Origin: Malania oleifera
Lineage: Eukaryota; Streptophyta; Magnoliopsida; Santalales; Ximeniaceae
Length of the DNA: 64,000 nucleotides
Reading direction: 5' to 3'
Assembly: GCF_029873635.1 (NCBI RefSeq)
Contig: NC_080419.1
Coordinates: 61,623,040 to 61,687,039, forward strand
Part shown: in pieces, positions 57,781 to 64,000 of the stretch
Position numbering within the stretch: position 1 is the stretch's first letter
Layout: each line of letters starts with the position of its first letter
Notes under the pieces: generated by a model
Told to the model about the DNA's origin: nothing
The model's input: the letters and a program-made list of their open reading frames with translations, nothing else
Database searches by the model: none
Made by a program: the position numbers and the translations under genes

Positions 57781-58808
57781 ATGATCCAAATTAAACCCTA
57801 CTCTTCCCAGCCGTTGCCGGAAAACACCATTCCTGTGGCTCTCCTTCCTAGATTCACCTCCATCCCATATTATTTCGCAAAACCAACCACACATCCATAA
57901 ACAGAGCCCCCCCCCCTCCCCCCTCTTGACGACTCACCCCACAAACCCCAAAGCTGGAGGGGCGCGGCCAAATGTCGGCAGAGCTGACCCCATGCACTGG
58001 TGTGTCAGTGAATTTCCAGCTACTTTTTTCTCCCTCTTGCCATGCTCTAATTTCTTGTCTAGACTATATTATCAAGCTGTTAGATCAGCTTTTTGCTAAA
58101 AAATTAAACCTATCCCGACTATGCACTCACAGCATTCTGTTAATGTTTGTTCAAGGCTTGTGAAGGCTTCTTTGTGAGTTTTTGGGAGCCGTGACAGCAT
58201 TCATATGTTCAGTTGTGAGGCTGTGGCAGTGCTATATCCATCGGTGAGTTGTTCACCTTGTCCGTGGCAATGCGTCTCCCAAGGAATGGTTGTTTGATGC
58301 TTCGTGAAGCTTTTTATCAATTGTTAATGAGTTTATTAGGTCTGAAACAGTTGGATTTGCTGTGTTTTTTGATTCACTATTCTAATTCCTTCCATATACC
58401 AAAATATCAAGCTGTTGGACATGTGTTTTTTTGCTCTAAGATCAAATCTTTGTTGTGACAAAGCACTCATTGTAATTCGTTAGTTGTTGTTTGGTGTTAG
58501 TAACGGTCGTTGGTGACCTTCTTGGGGCAGTGGCAGTGCTCATAAGCTGTTTTTCTTGTGTGAGGCAGTGGCAGCATCACTTTCTTGGGGCTGCATCTAA
58601 AGTTGGTGATTTGTTCATGGTAGTTTCGGTGGTTCACCTCTCCAATTGTTCCAGTGCTGAGTGTTGCTTTCTTGGGGCTGCGTGTGAGTTTCTTGGTGCT
58701 ATGGCAGCCTTGTACAGATTTATCTGTGGCTTGTTCATGGTGGGTCACCTTGTTCATGGTTGTTCCAATTGTTCTAGCAATTAATCTTATGATCATTGGT
58801 CTGAGTTT
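57781..58808 (+). other. Leader and gag position of inner copia, gag not recognisable
   Basis: A leader with a long C run (57908-57920) is followed by 1 kb with repeated cttggggc(a/t)g and gtggcag phrases. None of the copia gag N-terminal or CCHC motifs is visible in any plus frame. Confidence 0.5.
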
Positions 58809-59215
58809 GTGAATGTCGGGATGGCGTTTGCAAATCCCAAAAGTGTGATTCCTTCGTTATTCACTTGTTTGAGTGAACCACGTATTGTAACTATATCAGA
58901 GGAGTATTCCAAGTTTCTACAATATCAATTGTCTCAAAATGCATCTTATCACATTGCTTCTTTTGCCCAAAAAGGTAATTCTAGAGTTTGCATGTCATCT
59001 GGTATCAATTCTGTTGCCACTGATCTTATAAAAGGTGCAACCAACTTCTTTTTTGATCTCCAATATCATGAAAATCTCCCTCAAGTTACTCCTGTTGATG
59101 GGTCCCCTATTGCCATTAAGGGGATAGGAACACTAAATCCTATTCCTCATTTCTCTCTTTCTCTTGCTCTATATATCTCCTTCCAATCTTATGTCATTTA
59201 GTAAGCTTACAAAGT
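58809..59215 (+). pseudogene. Copia protease region
   Basis: The frame has GINSVATDLIKGATNFFFDL where family members have DSGATDHMTG, so the active-site Asp is lost. VTPVDGSPIAIKGIGTLNPI follows as expected. Confidence 0.8.
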
Positions 59216-60198
59216 CACTAAATTGTTCTATCACATTCCTGCCTAATTTTGTGGTTATTCAAGATCTGAAGACGGGAAAGACAATTAGCACAGGACGTGA
59301 GGCTCGTGGACTTTACAACTTTGAGTTGCCTTCTCCAACCATTGCCTGCACAGTTGCAACTACACCACTTCAAATCCATTGTCGTCTTCGTCATCCGTCC
59401 TTGAACAACAGGTTGAAACAGCTAGTTCCTACATCGAGTTCTATGTCTAATCTTGAGTGTGAGTCCTGTAAATTGGGTGAACATCCTCATTTTCCCTTTG
59501 CTCCCCGGGTCAACAAACGGGTGGTTAGTCCTTTCATGCTTGTCCAATTTGAAATTTGAGGTCTTAATCGTGTGACGTAAAATTTGGGGTTTTGGTACTT
59601 TGTTACATTTGTTGATGACTACTCTAAAAAGACTTAGTTATATTTAATGAAAGATTGTTCTGAGTTTTTTGATGTCTTTTGTGCTTTCTGTTCCTAAATA
59701 AAGACTCAATTTGACATGTCAGTCAGGATACTTCATAGTGACAATGCTAAGGAGTGCTTCAGTAGTTATATGACTAACTCTGGTATGATCCATCGGTCCT
59801 CTTGTGCCCACACTCCACAACAAAATGGTGTTGCAAAGTGGAAAAAAAGGCATATTCTTGAAGTAACATGTACCCTATTGTATCAAATGAATGTCCCCAA
59901 AGTCTTTTGGAGTGATATTGTGCCCACAACTTGCTCCCTTATCAATAAAATGCCATCCTCTGTCCTTGGTGGTAAAATTCCATATTTAGCTATCTTTCCT
60001 AAGGCTCCTTTGTTCTCCCTTTCTCATCGTATATTTGGTTGTATCCTTTGTCCACAGTTATCTCCAGGAATAGATAAGTTGGATCCTCGTGCTATCAAAT
60101 TTATTTTTTTGGGCTATTCCTATACTCAAAAGGGATACCAATGTTATAGTCCTACTTTACATCGATTCTTTGTCTCTGTTAATGTCAGCATTTTTTGA
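59164..60198 (+). pseudogene. Copia integrase
   Basis: 59164-59559: SKLTKSLNCSITFLPNF, GKTISTGREARGLYNF, then HCRLRHPSLNN and CESCKLGEHP (HHCC-type zinc finger). 59716-60198: RILHSDNAKECFSSYM, HTPQQNGVAKWKKRH and MNVPKVFWSDIVPTTCSLIN. The catalytic Glu of NGVAERKNRH is Lys here. Stops occur between 59560 and 59715. Confidence 0.88.
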
Positions 60199-61350
60199 GT
60201 CTACACCATACTACTCTAATTCCTTGAGTTTTGTTGGCCTTGATGAGTCCCTTCTTCTGCCTTGCCTTCTAGATCCAAACCTAGTATCTATGCCCAATCC
60301 TCCCACATCTTCATCTAGTTTGAGTCCTTCTTGTCACTTAAAATCATCCCAATTTGTAGGTATACACATGGCGACTGAAGGGGGAAATGCCTCCTCCAGC
60401 TTCTATTACTGTGCCTCTCGTACCCTCATCAAATGATCTTATTTCTCGTGATGTTGATCCTCCAATAGCTGTTCGAAAAGGTAAACACACTTGTACCCAA
60501 CATCCGATCTCTAATTTTGTTTGTTATGATTTCTTGTCACCCTCTTATTACTATTTTGTTAGTACTTTGTTTTCTGTTGTTCTTCCACGATCTATTTCTG
60601 AAGCCCTATCCCATTCTAGGTGGAGGACGACAATGGCTGAAGAGATAAGTGAACTACATGATAGTGATACTTAGGATTTGGTACCTCTTCCTCCTGATAA
60701 GTTTGTGGTTGGTTGTCACTAGGTGTACAATGTGAAAGTCAATCCTAATGGTTCTGTGGCTTGTGTGAAGGCCCGCCTCGTTGCTAAGGGGTATACTTAG
60801 TTGTATAACTTGTATGGTTCGGATTATTCAGACACATTCTCCCCAATTGCTAAACTTGCATCAGTACGTTTGTTCATTTCTTTAGTCACCACTTGTCATT
60901 GGCCTCTACATCAGTTAGACGTGAAGAATGCTTTCCTACATGGTGATCTTCATAAGGAGGTATATATGGAGCAACACCCTGGGTTTGTTGCTCAGAGGGA
61001 GTCGGGCTTACTATGTCGGCTCAAGAAGTCATGGCATGGATTAAAACAATTTCCAAGAGAATGATTTGGCCCTTTTTGTGCTGTAGTACTTGAGTTTGGC
61101 CTTCATCGGTGTGTAGTAGACACTCTGTATTTTATCGACATACTCCATTAGGCAATATTTTGCTTATAGTATGTATGGATGACATAGTGATCACTAATGA
61201 TGATGATTGTGGCATCCGGGACCTAAAGCTTTTTCTACAGAATAAGTTTCAGACCATAGACTTGGGGACCTTTGAAGTACTTCTTGGGTATAGAAGTATC
61301 GAGATCTCGTACGAGAATTGTCTTGTCACAAAGGAGGTATGTTCTTGATC
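60199..61350 (+). pseudogene. Copia linker and reverse transcriptase
   Basis: A Ser/Pro linker (GLDESLLLPCLLDPNL) is followed by SRWRTTMAEEISEL, the stretch FSPIAKLASVRLFISLV, LHQLDVKNAFLHGDLHKEVY and VCMDDIVIT. Stops at 60672, 60720 and 60798 break the frame. MDDI keeps both catalytic Asp. Confidence 0.88.
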
Positions 61351-62128
61351 TTTTAGATGAGGCGGGGCTGTTGGGATCCAAACTATTGATACACCCATGG
61401 ATCCCAACAGTAAGTTAATGTCAGATATGGGTGATTTGTTGCCTAACCCAAGTTGGTATCAAAGACTTAAGAGAAAGTTGAATTATCTCATAGTCACTCG
61501 ACCATATATATCCTCCGCAACAAGTGTCGTGAGTTAGTTTCTCGATTCCCCGAAAACAAGTCACTGGGATGTAGTAATTCCCATTTTGAAATATCTCAAA
61601 GGTGCACCAGGGAGAGGTCTCTTATATCAGGATCAGGGTCACACTCATATTCAGGGATATACGGATGCAAATTGGGCCAAATCAACATCCGATCGAAGAT
61701 CCACATCCGGGTATTGTATTTTCGTTGGCGGTAATTTGGTGCCTTGGAAAAGTAAGAAATAAATTGTGGTTGGCAGGTCGAGTGTTGAGTCAAAGTACAA
61801 GGCTATGGCGCGCACACTGCATGTGAGCTTGTTTGGCTAAAGAACATGTTAAAAGAACTACATTATCCACATTCTCAGACTATAAAGTAAATGTGTGATA
61901 ATTGAGCTGCTATTCATAGTCTCCAACCTCGTCTTCCATGAGCAGACAAAGTGCATTGAAGTTGATTGCCACTTTATTAGAGAGAAACTTGTACACAAGC
62001 TCATTACAAACACTCATGTGAAGTTTGAGTTTCTATTTGCTGATTTGTTCACTAAAGCCTTGGGAGGTGTTCGTGTGAAATTCATTTGTAACAAGCTAGG
62101 AGCATATTATATATATGCTCCAACTTGA
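61351..62128 (+). pseudogene. Copia RNase H
   Basis: The plus strand gives LLYQDQGHTHIQGYTDANWA, GYCIFVGGNLVPWKSKK, IVSNLVFHEQTKCIEVDCHF and FLFADLFTKALGG, with frame shifts near 61760 and 61890. Confidence 0.88.
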
Positions 62129-62135
62129 GGGGGAG
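62127..62135 (+). other. Polypurine tract of inner copia
   Basis: GAGGGGGAG directly before the 3' LTR. Confidence 0.85.
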
Positions 62136-62306
62136 TGTTAATGGTTATTTAGTCTTTTAGCATTATTATTATCATGAGTTAGAGTCCTCTCAGAAATAAG
62201 TGTGAGTTAGTAAGGGTATTATGGTCATTCCCATTGTACATTTATTATAAATAGAGAAAGATTTATCATTGAGTTTAGGTCTTCCAATTTACCCAATTAC
62301 TTAATA
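62136..62306 (+). repeat. 3' LTR of inner copia
   Basis: 171 bp; about 35 bp differ from the 5' LTR around 62165-62200 by indel, and the end has decayed from CAACA to TAATA. Confidence 0.93.
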
Positions 62307-62311
62307 GTCCT

Positions 62312-64000
62312 AAATCCTCAATTTGAAACTTAGTATATAGGAAATGCTTTAGGCCCTAGATACCTTTATCATCACCGCCAATAATCACAATATCATCCCA
62401 ATACACAATAAGCAAAATCCTTCCAGATGGAGTGTGATGATAAAATATAGAATAATCTACTGCATACAATCAAAGGCTAAACTCAAGTACTACAACACTG
62501 AATTGACCAAACCATGCCTTGGGAGACTATCTTAAACCATACAATGACTTCTCGATCTGACACACAAGCTTGACTCCCCCTTTGAGCAACAAACTCAAGT
62601 GATTGCTCCATATATCTCCTCCTAAAGATTATTATGTAGGAAAGCATTCTTCACATATAATTGATGTAGAGGCCAGTGACAAGTGGTGGCTAAGGAGATG
62701 AACAAATGTATTAAGGCAAGTTTGGTGACACGAGAGAATGTGTCTAAATAATCCACAACATACACCATATATCACTTAGCAACAAGGCAGGCCTTCAATC
62801 GAGCCACCGAACCATTTGGATTGACCTTAACGGTGTACATCCAACAATAACCAACTACAAACTTATTAGAAGGAAGAGGTACCAACTCCTAAGTATCAGT
62901 ATCCTACAACATGCATATCTTCAATCATTGCATTCCTTTATCCAGAATGGGGCAAGGCTTCAAAAATAGACTTTGGAAGAGCAACAAAAGACATAGTGAT
63001 AACAAAATAGTAGTATTAGAGATTGAAACCATAACAAACAAAATTAGAGATTTGAATGTTGGGTACAAGTGAGATTCATTTTTCGAACAGCAATATGAGT
63101 ATCAACCACTTGCAAAATAGGATTATCTGATAAAGAAACTAGAGGTGCAAAAGTGGAAGTTGGAGGAGGCTCTCCTTCCTTGAGCCACAGTGTGCACACT
63201 TGCAAATTGGGATGATACAAGCGATGAGTAGGACTTAAACTAGATGAAGATGTAGGAGGAATGGGTGGAGAAAATAGGATAGCATAGGGAAAGCTGGGTA
63301 GAGGAAGGGACTCATCAAGGTCAACAAAACTCAAGGGATCATAATAGTATGGTGCAGACTAAAAAAAGTGACATTAACAGAGATATAGAATCGATGTAAA
63401 GCAGGGATATAACATCAATATCCCTTTTGAGTATAGGAATACACCCAAAAAAAAAAAAAAATATTGATAGTATGAGGATCCAACTCATCCAGTCCTTAGA
63501 TTTAATAAATGGACAAAGGACACAAAGTTGAAATACAAGGAGGAAGGAAGAACAAGGGAGCCCTAGGGAAGATAACTAAGTATGGGATTTTACCCCCACG
63601 GACAAAAGATGGCCTTTCATTGATGAGAGAGCAAGCAATGAGCACAACGTTACTCCTAAAAATTTTGGGGACACTTGATACAATAGGGTTTGAGTGACTT
63701 TGAGAATGTCTTTTTTTGCCCCTTTACAACTCTAGTTTCTTATGGAGTGTGGGCACAAGATGACTGATGGGTCATGCTAGAGTTAGTGATGTAGGTAGTG
63801 AACAAAGTGTTGAAATACTATTTAGCTTTATCACTATGAAGTATATGCGCCGACATACAAAATTGAGTCCTCACTTGAAAGCAAAGGACACAAAAGATTT
63901 TAAACAACTTAGAATGGTCTTTTATTACATACAACCATGTTATTTTGGAGTACTCTTCAACAAATGTAACAAAGTGCCAAAACCCCAACTTTGACATGAC
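62312..64000 (-). pseudogene. Outer copia RT and integrase
   Basis: Continues the outer pol after the insertion. The minus strand gives RT landmarks around 62470-62860 (including a Tyr-Gly-Leu-like region and GCYWMYTV-like remains), the Ser/Pro-rich linker DLDESLPLPS and PPTSSSSLSPTHRLYH at 63200-63330, and integrase tail pieces with SSCAHT near 63740. The linker matches that of the inner copia. Confidence 0.8.

Larger units (their letters stand above)
57615..62306 (+). mobile_element. Full-length degenerate Ty1/copia (inner), same family as its host
   Basis: LTRs 57615-57768 and 62136-62306 are flanked by the perfect 5-bp duplication gtcct (57610-57614 and 62307-62311). PBS TGGTATCAGAGC directly follows the first LTR and a purine tract GAGGGGGAG precedes the second. 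Pol domains run protease, integrase, RT, RNase H with many stops; a normal gag is not recognisable. Confidence 0.95.
56572..64000 (-). mobile_element. Ty1/copia element (outer), runs off the window
   Basis: The 3' LTR at 56572-56747 (minus: TGTTAGTGGGTATT to ATATTCAACA) is followed by a purine tract (minus TGAGGGGGAG) and minus-strand RNase H and RT, interrupted by a plus copia at 57615-62306, then RT and integrase to 64000. The 5' LTR lies beyond the window. Confidence 0.9.

Noticed and set aside
63509..63994. Plus-strand ORFs near the right edge
   Set aside because: Shadows of the minus-strand outer copia integrase.

Overview
The window looks like nuclear DNA of a flowering plant, probably a eudicot. 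It is AT-rich, its genes have GT-AG introns, and most of it is plant retrotransposons (Ty1/copia, Ty3/gypsy), CACTA, MULE-like and hAT-like DNA elements, LINE and SINE pieces and microsatellites. I see no bacterial, organellar, rRNA or tRNA gene and no CRISPR array. The species cannot be named from the sequence alone.

Only two host genes are recognisable, both on the minus strand and both incomplete. (1) 8890-20014: four exons of a PEP-mutase/isocitrate-lyase superfamily enzyme (plant carboxyvinyl-carboxyphosphonate phosphorylmutase-like). The introns are large and full of transposon debris, and the C-terminal exon or exons are not in the window. (2) 49677-54045: the last four exons of a UBX-domain protein of the PUX11 type, a predicted CDC48/p97 adaptor. 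Its N-terminal exons are missing, but a short piece of one lies at about 55061-55132 in the opposite orientation, next to a LINE that is itself inverted.

Layout. 1-8000: a copia element (823-7900, minus) inserted in an older copia RNase H region; the inserted copia itself carries a MULE-like element (1340-2558) and an hAT-like element (6782-7669). 8890-20014: gene 1. 20603-21027: two opposed SINE copies. 22058-29815: a decayed CACTA transposon interrupted by a solo LTR (23786-25851). 29816-30410: an inverted-repeat element. 30686-31979: a solo LTR. 32142-46521: a Ty3/gypsy chromovirus (minus) with both LTRs, PBS, PPT and a perfect target duplication. It is broken by a truncated gypsy element (35838-39072, plus) and a solo LTR (40900-43225, plus). 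49677-54045: gene 2. 55211-56571: the inverted LINE. 56572-64000: a copia (minus, running off the window) carrying a complete copia of its own family in the opposite orientation (57615-62306).

All element genes carry stops, frameshifts or lost catalytic residues, so none looks autonomous. The most unusual signal is a CpG palindrome (consensus TTCGTCGACGAA) repeated about six to nine times just upstream of the TATA box in every one of the five gypsy-type LTRs here, which belong to at least two divergent LTR groups. It looks like a shared U3 control array.
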